Source: Pirellulales bacterium (GTDB lineage: Bacteria > Planctomycetota > Planctomycetia > Pirellulales > PALSA-1355). Taken from it: 64,000 nucleotides of DNA. The stretch spans positions 1-64,000 of the forward strand of contig JALHMI010000006.1 in assembly GCA_022844125.1 (NCBI GenBank). The letters run 5' to 3'. The translations under genes were made by a program, and so were the position numbers. Under the pieces are notes generated by a model. It made no database searches, was not told the DNA's origin, and saw nothing but the letters and a program-made list of their open reading frames with translations. Shown here piece after piece: positions 1 through 8,996 of this stretch; the first letter of the stretch is position 1, and each line of letters starts with the position of its first letter.

Positions 1-106
1 ATGCAATAACGCGTAACGGGCCTAACCAGCTCCAGAATTATTCGCGTTCACATCGCCGGAGTCTCGTTTTTTACCCACTGCTAGCACGCTGGCGCAACTT
101 CAAAGC

Positions 107-164
107 GCGTGAGCGAGGAGGGAGTGCTCGGTGGATCGCCTCGCTCACGCGTCGGGTTGTGAGG
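107..164. repeat. Short inverted repeat of the CCTCGCTCACGC family
   Basis: Positions 107-118 (GCGTGAGCGAGG) and 139-150 (CCTCGCTCACGC) are perfect 12-bp inverted arms, followed by GTCGGGTTGTGAGG. A related inverted pair lies at 46267-46337 and a single arm near 54580. The rest of the first 232 bases shows no gene I can support. Confidence 0.6.
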
Positions 165-232
165 AGAAAGCTACCCGAAGAACAGTGACGATGTCCTACT
201 ATTGGCTTCAATGATTCAATTCGAGTCTCCCC

Positions 233-1816
233 ATGCTCATCGGTTACGTCAGCGATCAACGCTATCTCGCCCTGGCAGACGTTCTCATCGAATTCGAAAG
301 CCACTCCGGCTCCATCGAAACACGCTCCCGGGCCAGCGGCGCAGTTTATGCCGACATCACGCCAGGCACCTATCGCGTCACCCTGCAAAGGAGCGGCTAC
401 GGCGCGAAGCGCAGCACGGTCACACTCACCGGCCAGCCGCACCACTTCCGCCTGCTGGCCGACGACCTGTTGGGCTACGCCTGGCCGAAGTGGGTTCGCT
501 CGGGCGAATCGTCCGAATTCCGCGTGCACTCGGTCGAGGCGTACAAGATCGACCTCTGGCGCTACGGTTGGCAGAAAGAGCACGTCCGCAAGATCGGCTG
601 GTTCGACGAACACGGACCGCTGGCCACGATGCAGATCACGCCCGACGGCGACTACACGCAGACCGGCGTCGAGTGGAACGAGGTCGGCTACTCGAGCGGC
701 CAGCACCATCAGCGAGTCGTCGCGCCCGAGCGGAGTGGGCTGTACTACTTTCACGCCCGCACCGACAGCGGTCGGTTCTTCGCTTTCCCATGGATCGTCG
801 CGCCGGCCAAACCCACCGCGCCGGTCGCCGTGCTGGCCTCGAACATTACCTGGAACGCGTACAACAACTTCGGCGGCCGCAGCAACTACATCCATGCCGA
901 CCATCTGCCGCCAACGCCGACGGTGAACGCCCGCAGCGAACTCGCTCGCTACAACGATCCGGCGTTCGGCACCTGGAACGCCGCGCAGTACGACCCGCTG
1001 TCGTTCGATCGTCCCGAGCCTATCAACCACATCCCCGAAGCGACCGCCATCACCGATCCGATCGAAGGCCGCGCGGCCTGCCACGTCGCGCCGACCGAGT
1101 GGCGGCTCCTGGGCTGGATGGAGCGCGAACGAATCGCTTACGACCTGTATGCCGAAACTCAGTTGCACTTCGGCCAGCTTCCGCTCGACGCCTATCGCGT
1201 GGTCGTGATCAGCACGCATCCAGAGTACTGGTCGCGCGAGATGTATTTCGCCGTGAAGCGGTGGGTCACCGAGCGCGGCGGGCGGCTGGTGTACCTGGGC
1301 GGCAATGGGCTCAACGCCGAAGTGTCATTTCCCGACGACGCGACGATGATCGTGCACAATGGCGATATGCGCAAGCTGGCCGAACGGCCCGAGCTCGAAA
1401 GCCGCTTCGGGATGCGCGTCGAGTCCGAGGCGAACCTGCTGGGCGTGGTCTACGACGAGCGCGGCGTGATGACGGCGGCGCCGTACCAGGTGCTCGAGCC
1501 CGAGCACTGGGCTTTCGCCGGTACGGGTGTTTCGCATGGCGACAGGTTCGGCGAGGCCAGCCTGCACGAGCGGATCCCCGGCGGCGCAAGCGGCCATGAG
1601 ACGGATAAGATCTCGGCCAGCTCGCCGCAGAACCTCGAACACATCGCCAAGGGCCTGAACTGTGATGAGGGCGGCGGCGACATTGTCCACTACACCACGG
1701 CCAGCGGCGGCGCGGTCTTTTCCGTCGGCTCGATTACCTGGCCCAGCAGCATCTTGGTCGACCCGGTCGTCTCGCGCGTCACCGCCAATGTCCTGCGGCG
1801 CTTCGCTCAGAAGTGA
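233..1816 (+). CDS. N,N-dimethylformamidase large-subunit-like protein
   Basis: A 527-residue protein. The first ~75 residues look like a carboxypeptidase-regulatory type beta-sandwich (DVLIEFES, TPGTYRVTL). The rest resembles the C-terminal part of the N,N-dimethylformamidase large subunit family, with the WNAYNNFGGRSNY stretch near residue 208 and the HPEYWS motif near residue 327 followed by VKRWVTERGGRLVYLGGNG. True dimethylformamidase beta subunits are longer (about 760 residues), and I see no small-subunit gene next to it, so the substrate is unknown and amide hydrolysis is only inferred from the fold. No signal peptide is evident at the ATG chosen. The 3' end faces the gene at 2045 across a long hairpin repeat. 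Confidence 0.75.
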   Translation: MLIGYVSDQRYLALADVLIEFESHSGSIETRSRASGAVYADITPGTYRVTLQRSGYGAKRSTVTLTGQPHHFRLLADDLLGYAWPKWVRSGESSEFRVHSVEAYKIDLWRYGWQKEHVRKIGWFDEHGPLATMQITPDGDYTQTGVEWNEVGYSSGQHHQRVVAPERSGLYYFHARTDSGRFFAFPWIVAPAKPTAPVAVLASNITWNAYNNFGGRSNYIHADHLPPTPTVNARSELARYNDPAFGTWNAAQYDPLSFDRPEPINHIPEATAITDPIEGRAACHVAPTEWRLLGWMERERIAYDLYAETQLHFGQLPLDAYRVVVISTHPEYWSREMYFAVKRWVTERGGRLVYLGGNGLNAEVSFPDDATMIVHNGDMRKLAERPELESRFGMRVESEANLLGVVYDERGVMTAAPYQVLEPEHWAFAGTGVSHGDRFGEASLHERIPGGASGHETDKISASSPQNLEHIAKGLNCDEGGGDIVHYTTASGGAVFSVGSITWPSSILVDPVVSRVTANVLRRFAQK

Positions 1817-1826
1817 AGTCGTTGAT

Positions 1827-2034
1827 TAACCGCAGAGGACGCGGAGGGAGGGCAGGGAGGAAACGAAGAGAACCACAGATGCACACAGATAAACACAAAT
1901 AGGAAACGGAAGAAGATGCCGGCAAGCACTTAGCGGCACTCACTCTTCTTCATCTGTGTGCATTTGTGTCTGTCTGTGGTTCTCCTCGTTGGCCTCTATC
2001 TTCCCTCTGCGTACCTCCGCGTCCTCTGCGGTTA
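1827..2034. repeat. Long nested inverted repeat between convergent genes
   Basis: The outer arms are a perfect 21-bp inverted repeat at 1827-1847 and 2014-2034 (key bases TAACCGCAGAGGACGC). Inner arms at about 1871-1900 and 1952-1981 (ACCACAGATGCACACAGAT and its complement) pair at 23 of 30 positions. The loop holds AGCGGCACTCACTCTTC. The same layout recurs at 4240-4465. It fills the whole gap between two converging genes and could terminate both transcripts. Confidence 0.85.
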
Positions 2035-2044
2035 GTATGCCTAC

Positions 2045-3013
2045 CTAGTCTTTCATCTCCGGCTTGAGCAACCTCTGAATTTCCGGCGTGTGCATGTTCT
2101 CCGGCGTGGCCAGCGCTTCGCCCGTCGCAATCCGCGGTTCCACTTTCTTGCCGCGAATGTGGTCAGCCATCGTGGTCACGGCCAGCTCCGCCATTCGCAC
2201 CGGGTCTTGCAGCACGATGCCGTGCATCTGGCCCGCCTCGAGCGCAGCCACGAGCTCGGGCCCCGGATCGAAGCCGATGAACTTCACCTTGCCGGCGAGT
2301 CCTTGCTCTTCGAGTGCCCGAAGCATCCCGGTCGCCACGTGCTGGCTGGAAGTGAACACGCCATCCACCTGTTCGCCGTAGGTTAATAGCAGTTGCTGCG
2401 ACTTAACGAGCGATTTATCGGCCGTGTCGCCGGCGTACTGATCGGACGAGATGATCTCAATCTTAGGGAACTCTTTCTTCAAGACGTCGATGCAGCCTTG
2501 CTCGCGCAATTCGGCGCTCTGGCTGCCGACGACCTGCCGCAGCACGATCACCTGGCCTTCCCCCTTCAGAAGTTCACCCAGATGCCGGCCGGCGATCTCG
2601 CCGCCGTGATAGTTGTCGGTCGCCACGAAGCTGATCGTGCCGGCTGGATCGCTGAGTCCGCTGTCGAAGATCAGCACTGGAATGCCCGCCTGCGCCGCCT
2701 CTTGCACGACGGGCGAGAGTGCCTGCGAATCGAGCGGCGCCAAACAAATCCCATCCACTCCCTGGGCGACGAAGTCCTGCACCAGGTTGATCTGCATCTC
2801 GCGGTCGCTCTCGGTGATCGGACCTTTCCAGATGATCTCGACGCCCGCCGCCTGCTCGCCGTGCACCGCGCCGGCATGAACCGACTTCCAGAACTCGTGC
2901 GAGACCGCCTTGGGAATCACAGCGATCAGCGGCTTCTCGCGCGGCTCTTTATTCGCGGACGCACCGCCGCAGCCGACCATGAGCACCAAACACAACGGGA
3001 GCCACCACCGCAT
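2045..3013 (-). CDS. Sugar-type ABC transporter substrate-binding lipoprotein (RbsB-like)
   Basis: A 322-residue periplasmic binding protein of the Peripla_BP_4 / ribose-binding type. A short hydrophobic signal ends in a lipobox (LMVGCGG, acylated Cys15), so it should be a lipoprotein on the outer face of the inner membrane. The two-lobed fold shows in IAVIPKAVSHEFWKSV at the start, GVDGICLAPLDSQAL near residue 90, and KVKFIGFDPGPELVAALEAG near residue 245. Such proteins deliver a sugar to a permease/ATPase pair, but no transporter partner is encoded nearby, so it is an orphan here and could instead serve as a sensor. It is divergent from the dehydrogenase gene at 3183, with a 169-bp shared upstream region. 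Confidence 0.85.
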   Translation of the reverse strand: MRWWLPLCLVLMVGCGGASANKEPREKPLIAVIPKAVSHEFWKSVHAGAVHGEQAAGVEIIWKGPITESDREMQINLVQDFVAQGVDGICLAPLDSQALSPVVQEAAQAGIPVLIFDSGLSDPAGTISFVATDNYHGGEIAGRHLGELLKGEGQVIVLRQVVGSQSAELREQGCIDVLKKEFPKIEIISSDQYAGDTADKSLVKSQQLLLTYGEQVDGVFTSSQHVATGMLRALEEQGLAGKVKFIGFDPGPELVAALEAGQMHGIVLQDPVRMAELAVTTMADHIRGKKVEPRIATGEALATPENMHTPEIQRLLKPEMKD

Positions 3014-3182
3014 TGTTGATACCGCCTGCCGGCCGAGTGGGCCGCTTCAAGATGACGAATCATGTCGGAGAATAGCCTGATGATCCCCGCGTGCGGGGAC
3101 GCTGTCAACTTTCGCACGTCACGGGAGGAAGATACACTGAACCGCGATTTCCCACGCTCCGTGTAAGTAGGATTCTCGTTTC

Positions 3183-4238
3183 ATGCCCACGTTTGCCGCA
3201 GCCGACCTGGAGCAACTCGCCTCTCAACTTCTGCAAGGTGCCGGCACGCCGCCTGAACTGGCTGCGATCGTCGCCGACCACCTGATCGAAGCCAACCTGG
3301 CCGGGCACGACTCGCACGGCGTGCTGCGCGTGCTGCAGTATGTCGATTTCATTCAGAACGGACACATCAAGCCGGCCGGAAAAGCGCGCGTGGTCGAACG
3401 GTTCACCGCCGGAGCAGTCATCGATGGCTCCCATGGGCTGGGCCAGGTAATCGGACGTGAAGCGACACTGCTTGCTATCGAGATCGCCCGTGAGTGTGGC
3501 ATGGGTGGCGTGACAGTTCGCAACTGCCATCACACCGGCCGCATTGGCACCTACACGCTGATGATCGCCGAAGCCGGCATGATCGGCATGTGCTTCGTCA
3601 ACTCGGGCGGTGGCGCGCAGGCCGTGCTTCCCTTCGGCGGCATGAAGCGCCGGCTCTCGACCAATCCGATTTCCATCAGCGCGCCGCAGGCCGACGGTCC
3701 GCCGCTGGTAGTCGACATGTCCACGACCGTCGCGCCCGAGGGGAAAGTCCGGGCCAAGTACCAGGCCGGCAAGCCCGCTCCCGACGGCTGGCTGGTCGAC
3801 AGCGAAGGCCGGCCGACAAACGACGCCTCGCTGCTCTATGCCGACCCGCCGGGAGCACTGGTGCCGCTGGGCGGTTCCGTTGGCTACAAGGGGTACTGCC
3901 TGGCCCTGATGATCGACATCCTGGCCGGCGTCCTCACCGGTGCCGGCGGCTGTGCGCCCGATCGGGCTTATCCTGGCGATGGCTTGTTCGTGATGGCGAT
4001 CGACATCGCGCGGTTTCAACCACTGGCCGACTTCAGCCAGCGTGTGCGCGATCTGGCCGAGTATATGCACGCGACGCCAACCATGCCGGGCGTCGACCGC
4101 GTACTGGTCCCCGGCGAGATCGAACTCCAGCGCAAGGCAGCGCTGCTCGAGAGCGGGCTCTACGTCGAAGACGGCACCTGGAACATGCTCCTGGTGCTCT
4201 GCGAGAAGTTCGGCGTCACGCCGCCAGCGGAGAAGTAG
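3183..4238 (+). CDS. Malate/L-lactate/ureidoglycolate dehydrogenase family (Ldh_2) oxidoreductase
   Basis: A 351-residue cytoplasmic NAD(P)-dependent 2-hydroxyacid dehydrogenase of the Ldh_2 family, which is unrelated to the classical lactate dehydrogenases. The family signature HDSHGVLRV lies near residue 40, then GLGQVIGREA, CHHTGRIGTYT near residue 118 and GFKGYCL-like GYKGYCLALMIDIL near residue 235. The length matches the family (about 330-360). Exact substrate (malate, sulfolactate, ureidoglycolate, 2,3-diketogulonate and others are used by members) cannot be decided from sequence. The neighbouring divergent sugar-binding lipoprotein fits a carbohydrate or hydroxyacid role, but that is inference. 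Confidence 0.88.
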   Translation: MPTFAAADLEQLASQLLQGAGTPPELAAIVADHLIEANLAGHDSHGVLRVLQYVDFIQNGHIKPAGKARVVERFTAGAVIDGSHGLGQVIGREATLLAIEIARECGMGGVTVRNCHHTGRIGTYTLMIAEAGMIGMCFVNSGGGAQAVLPFGGMKRRLSTNPISISAPQADGPPLVVDMSTTVAPEGKVRAKYQAGKPAPDGWLVDSEGRPTNDASLLYADPPGALVPLGGSVGYKGYCLALMIDILAGVLTGAGGCAPDRAYPGDGLFVMAIDIARFQPLADFSQRVRDLAEYMHATPTMPGVDRVLVPGEIELQRKAALLESGLYVEDGTWNMLLVLCEKFGVTPPAEK

Positions 4239-4239
4239 T

Positions 4240-4465
4240 CTTAACACAGAGGCACAGAGGAGCGGAGTCCCAGAGGAAATGGGAGAAAGTAAGACAGAAC
4301 CACCGATGAACACGGATACACACAGATCAGAGCGAGGCGCGAATAGCGCTTAATCCACTCACTCTTTTTGTTGTTAACTCCTATCTGTGTTCATTCGTGT
4401 TCATCGGTGGTTCTCTCTTTTTTTGCTCTGCCTGTGTCTCTGTACCTTTGTGCCTCTGTGTTAAG
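4240..4465. repeat. Second long nested inverted repeat between convergent genes
   Basis: Outer arms 4240-4260 and 4445-4465 (CTTAACACAGAGGCACAGAG type) match at 20 of 21 positions. Inner arms 4296-4327 and 4383-4414 (ACCACCGATGAACACGGAT type) match at 29 of 32. Like the element at 1827-2034 it fills the space between two converging genes, and its loop carries the same CACTCACTCTT motif, so the two are members of one family. Confidence 0.85.
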
Positions 4466-4476
4466 ATTCTTGAATT

Positions 4477-6936
4477 CTAAACCGGCTCACCCTTGGCCGC
4501 CGCTTTCTTGCCGTTCCCTTGCGGGGCTTCGGCATAGCGAATCGTCGCCACGCTCTGGAGCCGCTCGGCCAAGGCTGGAATCGCCACGCTCAGTGCGTCT
4601 TCGATCTTCGCGGCCAGCACGAATTTCATCTCGCGGCGAACCTCGTCCGGCAGCTCGCGCAAATCTTTGCCGTTCTGTTCCGGCAGGATCACGGTCCTGA
4701 TGCCAGCACGCCGCGCGGCCAGCACCTTCTCTTTCACGCCGCCGATCGGCAGCACCAGGCCCGTGAGCGTGATCTCACCGGTCATGGCCGTGTCGCCGAG
4801 CGCGGGTTCACCGCTATACATCGAGGCGAGCGCCACCGCCATTGCCACGCCCGCCGAAGGGCCGTCCTTGGGAATCGCACCGGCCGGAACGTGAATATGA
4901 ACGCCGGTACTCTTGAGCGACTCCTCGCTGATCCCCAGCGCCGCCGCGTGCGACCAGATATAGCTCTGTGCCGCCCGGGCGCTCTCGCGCATCACTTCGC
5001 CAAGCTGACCGGTCAGCATCAGGTCGCGCCCGCCCGGCAGCGCGAGCGCTTCGATGTACAGCACTTCGCCGCCCGTCTCCGTCCAGGCCAGTCCGGTCGA
5101 TACGCCCGGTGGCATCGATTCGCGCGCCCGTTCCAGAAAGAACCGCTCCGGGCCCAATAGCTCCGGCAAATCATCCGGCTTGATCGTGGTCGGTTCGCCG
5201 CGCCCCTCGGCATAGCGCACGGCAATCTTGCGCGCGAGCTGGCCGATCAGTCGCTCGAACTGCCGCACACCTGCCTCGCGCGTGTAACGCGTGATAATCG
5301 CCCGCAAGGTTTCATCCGGAATGATCACCTGCTCGGCCGTCACGCCGCTGTCCTTGAGCTGCCGGGTGATCAGGTACCGCCTGGCAATCTGCACCTTCTC
5401 CTCTTCGCTGTACCCGCTCAGGCGGATGATCTCCATTCGATCCAGCAGCGGCCGGGGGATTGTGTCGAGCGTGTTCGCCGTGGCGATGAAGAACGTCTGC
5501 GAAAGATCGAACGGCAGGTTCAGGTAGTTGTCGCGGAATTCGTGATTCTGCGCCGGGTCGAGAATTTCGAGCAGCGCCGCACTCGGATCGCCGCGGAAGT
5601 CGCGTCCCAGTTTGTCCAGCTCGTCGAGCATCAAGAGCGGATTGCGCACGCCGGCGCGGCGGATGGCCTGAACGATCCGGCCCGGCATCGCGCCGATGTA
5701 GGTGCGGCGATGGCCGCGCAGCTCCGATTCGTCGTGCATGCCCCCCAGGCTCATCCGTTCGAACTTGCGACCCAGCGCCCTGGCAATCGACTGTCCGAGC
5801 GAAGTCTTGCCCACGCCCGGCGGACCGACGAAGAGCAGGATCGGCGCCTTCGCCGCGGGGTTCAACTTCAGCACAGCGAGCTGCTCAACGATCCGCTCCT
5901 TAATCTCCTTCAGTCCGTAGTGATCCTCGTCCAGCACTTGCCGAGCGCGTGCCAGGTCGAGGTTGTCCTCGGTCGTCTTGTCCCACGGCAGCTCCAGGAT
6001 CAGTTCGATGTACGACCGCGTGATTTGGTAGTCCGGCGCGGCCGTCGGCAGCCGCGAGAGACGTCCCAACTCCCGCTCGGCTTCCTTGCGAACGTCCTCG
6101 GGCAGTTCAATCTTCTCCATCCGCTCGCGCAATTCGTCCACCTCGGCCGCCTCGCCGCCGCCTTCGCCCAGCTCCTCCTGAATGGCGCGCAGTTGCTGCC
6201 GCAGGTGATACTCGCGCTGTTCGCGGCTCATCTCGCTTTGGGCCTGCGTCGCGATCTTCTGCCGCAGTTCGACAATCTGAATCTCGTGTGCCAAGAGCTC
6301 GTGCATCAGCCGCAGACCTTCCAGCCGGCTGTTCGACTCGAGCAGTTGCTGCTCCTTCTCCAAGTCGAGACTGAGCATCGTGGCCATCATGTAGGCCTTG
6401 TGCAGCGGATCTTTGAACTGCGAGAGCACCTGCGCGATGCTGATCGGTGCTTCGGCATTGCTCATCGCCTGAATCTGCCCCGCCTGGTCGACGATGTTCC
6501 GCTCCAGGGCGTCGATCTCATCCCCCGTGTCGCTCGGTTCGGGAAGTGCCTGCACGCGCGCTTCCAGAAACGGCATCGCCCGGCCCGGCTCGATGATTTC
6601 CATCCGCCGCGTACCCTGCACGATCATCTGGATCGCGCCGTCGTGGCGTTCGAGCCGTTTGATCACCGCCTCGGTGCCGATCGTGTAAAGCTGTTCGAAC
6701 GTGGGATCCTCGACGCGCGCGTCGCGCTGCGAAACGATCAAAATCGTTTTGTCCTCGCTCGTGGCGGCGGCCTCGACTGCGGCGATCGACCGTGCCCGGC
6801 CCACCGAAAGCGGCATCAACAAGTACGGATAGAGCACCGTGTTCTTGATCGGCAGGATCGGCAGTGTGCGCGACTGCGGAGCGTCGTTCTTTTCGGGCGT
6901 CACTTCGGAAGCATTCAAGACTTGTTCTCCTGGCAA
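4477..6936 (-). CDS. lon: ATP-dependent Lon protease
   Basis: An 819-residue cytoplasmic Lon. The N-terminal substrate-recognition domain spans about residues 20-215 (LPILPIKNTVLYPYLLMPL at its start), followed by a coiled-coil linker, an AAA+ module with Walker A GPPGVGKTS near residue 370 and a C-terminal serine-lysine protease domain. The catalytic serine is Ser694 in PKDGPSAG and the catalytic lysine lies in GGVKEK (about residue 737). Lon degrades misfolded and specific regulatory proteins. Its start overlaps the end of the hsp20 gene by 22 bp, so the two are almost certainly co-transcribed as a proteostasis operon. The 3' end abuts a long hairpin repeat that may act as terminator. Confidence 0.97.
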   Translation of the reverse strand: MPGEQVLNASEVTPEKNDAPQSRTLPILPIKNTVLYPYLLMPLSVGRARSIAAVEAAATSEDKTILIVSQRDARVEDPTFEQLYTIGTEAVIKRLERHDGAIQMIVQGTRRMEIIEPGRAMPFLEARVQALPEPSDTGDEIDALERNIVDQAGQIQAMSNAEAPISIAQVLSQFKDPLHKAYMMATMLSLDLEKEQQLLESNSRLEGLRLMHELLAHEIQIVELRQKIATQAQSEMSREQREYHLRQQLRAIQEELGEGGGEAAEVDELRERMEKIELPEDVRKEAERELGRLSRLPTAAPDYQITRSYIELILELPWDKTTEDNLDLARARQVLDEDHYGLKEIKERIVEQLAVLKLNPAAKAPILLFVGPPGVGKTSLGQSIARALGRKFERMSLGGMHDESELRGHRRTYIGAMPGRIVQAIRRAGVRNPLLMLDELDKLGRDFRGDPSAALLEILDPAQNHEFRDNYLNLPFDLSQTFFIATANTLDTIPRPLLDRMEIIRLSGYSEEEKVQIARRYLITRQLKDSGVTAEQVIIPDETLRAIITRYTREAGVRQFERLIGQLARKIAVRYAEGRGEPTTIKPDDLPELLGPERFFLERARESMPPGVSTGLAWTETGGEVLYIEALALPGGRDLMLTGQLGEVMRESARAAQSYIWSHAAALGISEESLKSTGVHIHVPAGAIPKDGPSAGVAMAVALASMYSGEPALGDTAMTGEITLTGLVLPIGGVKEKVLAARRAGIRTVILPEQNGKDLRELPDEVRREMKFVLAAKIEDALSVAIPALAERLQSVATIRYAEAPQGNGKKAAAKGEPV

Positions 6937-7280
6937 TGGAGGACGACGATCAGCATTCCGTCGCGATACTGCGTGGCCAGCTCCATCGTGTTCAAGTCGC
7001 AGGGGAGCTCCAGCACGCGTTCAAAACGGTTATACGAAATCTCCATGCAGAAAGACTGCCGCTTTTCCTCAATCCGCACGTCGCGCCGCACACCCCGAAC
7101 TGCGATCGTCCGGCCGGCGACCTGCACCTCGATATCCTCAGGCGCGACGCCAGCCAGCTCGTACTTCAGCACCCAGCCGCGGGCCGTTTCATAGACGTCA
7201 ACGGCCGGCTGCCAGTACGGGCTGTGATAAGCCCGCGCTGCCGAAACGAATAGTTCTCCGGCGGTCCGCCTGGGAGTGGC
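6915..7280 (-). CDS. Small heat-shock protein of the Hsp20/alpha-crystallin family
   Basis: A 121-residue holdase chaperone from the chosen ATG. The alpha-crystallin domain covers most of the protein (WQPAVDVYETARGWVLKYELAG, then VAPEDIEVQVAGRTIAVRG, then SYNRFERVLELP). The usual GxL/GVL motif near the end is GMLIVVL. Upstream in-frame ATGs at 7379 and 7460 would add 33 or 60 residues with no family similarity, and 7460 would overlap the start of the divergent gene at 7449, so 7280 is preferred. It leads directly into lon with a 22-bp overlap. Confidence 0.85.
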   Translation of the reverse strand, partial: ATPRRTAGELFVSAARAYHSPYWQPAVDVYETARGWVLKYELAGVAPEDIEVQVAGRTIAVRGVRRDVRIEEKRQSFCMEISYNRFERVLELPCDLNTMELATQYRDGMLIVVLHCQENKS

Positions 7281-7377
7281 CATGAGATCGAGGTCCGGTG
7301 CGACAGGAACAGGCCCCGACACCTGGAATCGCAAAGGTTGTGCCGGGATTTCTGGAGCGGATGCTCCACCGCGGCGC

Positions 7378-7406
7378 ATTTTTTGCAATCTAGATCGTAA
7401 AGTCAA
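7378..7406 (-). promoter_or_regulatory. Possible promoter for the hsp20-lon operon
   Basis: On the minus strand TTGACT (7406-7401) is followed 17 bases later by AAAAAT (7383-7378). If used, transcription would start just upstream of the ATG at 7280, which supports that start. The call rests on spacing and one good -35 box only; planctomycete promoter rules are not well known to me. Confidence 0.3.
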
Positions 7407-7448
7407 ACGTTCCAAACACGTTCCAGGCCATGCAGTAGGTAGTTTGTC

Positions 7449-7814
7449 ATGGAAAAGCATCTCTTGCAGCGTTACCAGACGAAACTCATCGAAGTCCGCC
7501 AGCGGCTGATTGACGAGGTCAATTCGGCCGAGGAATCGCTGCGCGAGGATATCAACTCACCCGGCACGACCAGCAATCTGCCGACGCATCCGGCCGATCA
7601 CGACTCCACGGGCCTCGACGAACAACTGGCAATCGTCGCCAACGAGGAGCAGTTGCTCGAAGAAGTCGAGGCGGCCCTGGCCCGGATCGAGGCCGGCTCG
7701 TTCGGCAAGTGCGTCGACTGCAATAAGCCGATCGACGCGCAGCGACTGGCAGCCATTCCTTATGCCGCCCGCTGCATTGACTGTGCGAAGCGGCACGAAG
7801 TCGAGCTGAGCTAG
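7449..7814 (+). CDS. DksA/TraR-family zinc-finger protein
   Basis: A 121-residue protein with two helices able to form the coiled coil of DksA-like secondary-channel binders (residues ~5-30 and ~57-80), then a C4 zinc finger CVDC-x17-CIDC near the C terminus (FGKCVDCNKPI, AARCIDCAKRHE). Members bind RNA polymerase and modulate initiation with ppGpp or alone. The acidic coiled-coil tip of E. coli DksA (DxxDxA) is not clearly present, so it may be a TraR/YbiI-type relative, not a true DksA. It is divergent from hsp20-lon, so the intergenic region may carry both promoters. Confidence 0.85.
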   Translation: MEKHLLQRYQTKLIEVRQRLIDEVNSAEESLREDINSPGTTSNLPTHPADHDSTGLDEQLAIVANEEQLLEEVEAALARIEAGSFGKCVDCNKPIDAQRLAAIPYAARCIDCAKRHEVELS

Positions 7815-7858
7815 TGTGCGTTTGGAGTTCCTGTAGGGCGCCACCCTACGCCATAAAC

Positions 7859-7936
7859 GCCAGGGCCCAGCTAAAAAAGGGGTGTCACTTGGTGGCACTG
7901 GTGGCACTGACAACTCGTTCGTCAGTGGGCCCTGGC
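7859..7936. repeat. Nested palindrome, GACAAC..GTCAGTG family
   Basis: Outer arms 7859-7869 (GCCAGGGCCCA) and 7926-7936 are perfect complements; an inner hairpin CACTGAC (7905-7911)/GTCAGTG (7921-7927) sits inside, preceded by GGTGGCACTGGTGGCACTG. A related copy in opposite orientation lies at 54528-54562, where the core is a perfect 22-base palindrome. No gene is seen from 7815 to 8102. Confidence 0.65.
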
Positions 7937-8102
7937 CCAAGAGCGATCAGGCAAATCGCTGCACGAAACGAAGTTTCCCTTTCAATACGCTCCCCCTGAA
8001 CCCTCCGGTGCTGCGAACACCGACAACAAGTTGTCGCTGCTACCCGATGAAACCGCGAAAAAGGTTAGCGGCGTAGGGTGGCACCCGAACACGCCGGCGA
8101 AT

Positions 8103-8996
8103 TTACCGGACCAGCAAATCCAAGAGCTGCTCGGCCGCCTGCGATTCGTCGAGCTGGTGGGCTTTCCAGCGATCGATGATCGGCCCGGCGGCCGCGCCCC
8201 GGCTGCGATAGCGATCGGCCAGCAGTTGCTGAGCCAGCCGCAAAAGCTGCCTGCCGTCGAGCGTCGTGCCTCGGCGCGGCGCAGCCATCACCGCTTCCCA
8301 TAGCGCTTCAAAGCCTTGCCCCGTCCGCGAGCTCACGCGTAACACCGCGATCTCCCGGCTCCCCGGCAAACTCAAGAGTTCCTTTACCTGTCCCTCGGTC
8401 TTTTCGGCGCCGGCCAGGTCCGCCTTATGCACGACCACGACGTCGGCCACTTCCAACAGGCCCGCCTTTTCCCACTGCAGCTCGTCGCCACTCTCGGGCT
8501 GCACGAGCAGCACCACGACGTCAGCCAGTTCGCGTACCGCCGTGTCACCTTGTCCCGCGCCGACCGTCTCCAGCAGGATGACGTCGAATCCAAACTTCGC
8601 CAACAGCCGAATCATCAGGTCGACATGCTCGGCCACGGCCTGATGTCCGCTCGCCGCGGCCAGGCTGCGAATGAACAGCCCGGCGTCATCCGGCCGGCTC
8701 GGCATCCGGATGCGATCGCCCAGCAGGGCGCCGCCGGTGAGCGGACTTTCCGGATCGCAGGCCAGAATGGCGACCGACTTATCTTCGCCGCGCAAGTACT
8801 CGGCCAGCTTCCCGACCAGCGTGCTCTTGCCGACACCGGCATTGCCCGTGATCGCTACCACCGGCGTCGTCTCATTACGTGTACCGATCGCGCTACTGAT
8901 CTCGGGCAATTGCTCGCCGCGCGAAATGAGCGTCAGCAACCGCGCCAGCGCGAGCCGATCCTTCTCCTCGAGCCGCGCGAGCAGATCGCTAAGCAT
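8103..8996 (-). CDS. meaB: MeaB-like G3E P-loop GTPase for methylmalonyl-CoA mutase
   Basis: A 297-residue GTPase of the MeaB/ArgK family. The P-loop is GNAGVGKST near residue 53, the switch region follows with ACDPESPLTGGALLGDR, LLETVGAGQGDTAVRE gives Walker B and the G3 region, and VVHKADLAGAEK is the base-recognition motif (NKAD equivalent). MeaB escorts adenosylcobalamin into methylmalonyl-CoA mutase and protects the enzyme from inactivation. Its start overlaps the stop of the B12-binding subunit gene by 8 bp, giving tight coupling within the mutase operon. Confidence 0.93.
   Translation of the reverse strand: MLSDLLARLEEKDRLALARLLTLISRGEQLPEISSAIGTRNETTPVVAITGNAGVGKSTLVGKLAEYLRGEDKSVAILACDPESPLTGGALLGDRIRMPSRPDDAGLFIRSLAAASGHQAVAEHVDLMIRLLAKFGFDVILLETVGAGQGDTAVRELADVVVLLVQPESGDELQWEKAGLLEVADVVVVHKADLAGAEKTEGQVKELLSLPGSREIAVLRVSSRTGQGFEALWEAVMAAPRRGTTLDGRQLLRLAQQLLADRYRSRGAAAGPIIDRWKAHQLDESQAAEQLLDLLVR

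Noticed and set aside
71-1219. 382-residue minus-strand frame
   Set aside because: Antisense shadow of the dimethylformamidase-like gene; composition is arginine-rich and matches no family.
5542-7194. 550-residue plus-strand frame
   Set aside because: Runs antisense to lon and hsp20, whose motifs are unmistakable; it is a high-GC shadow frame.
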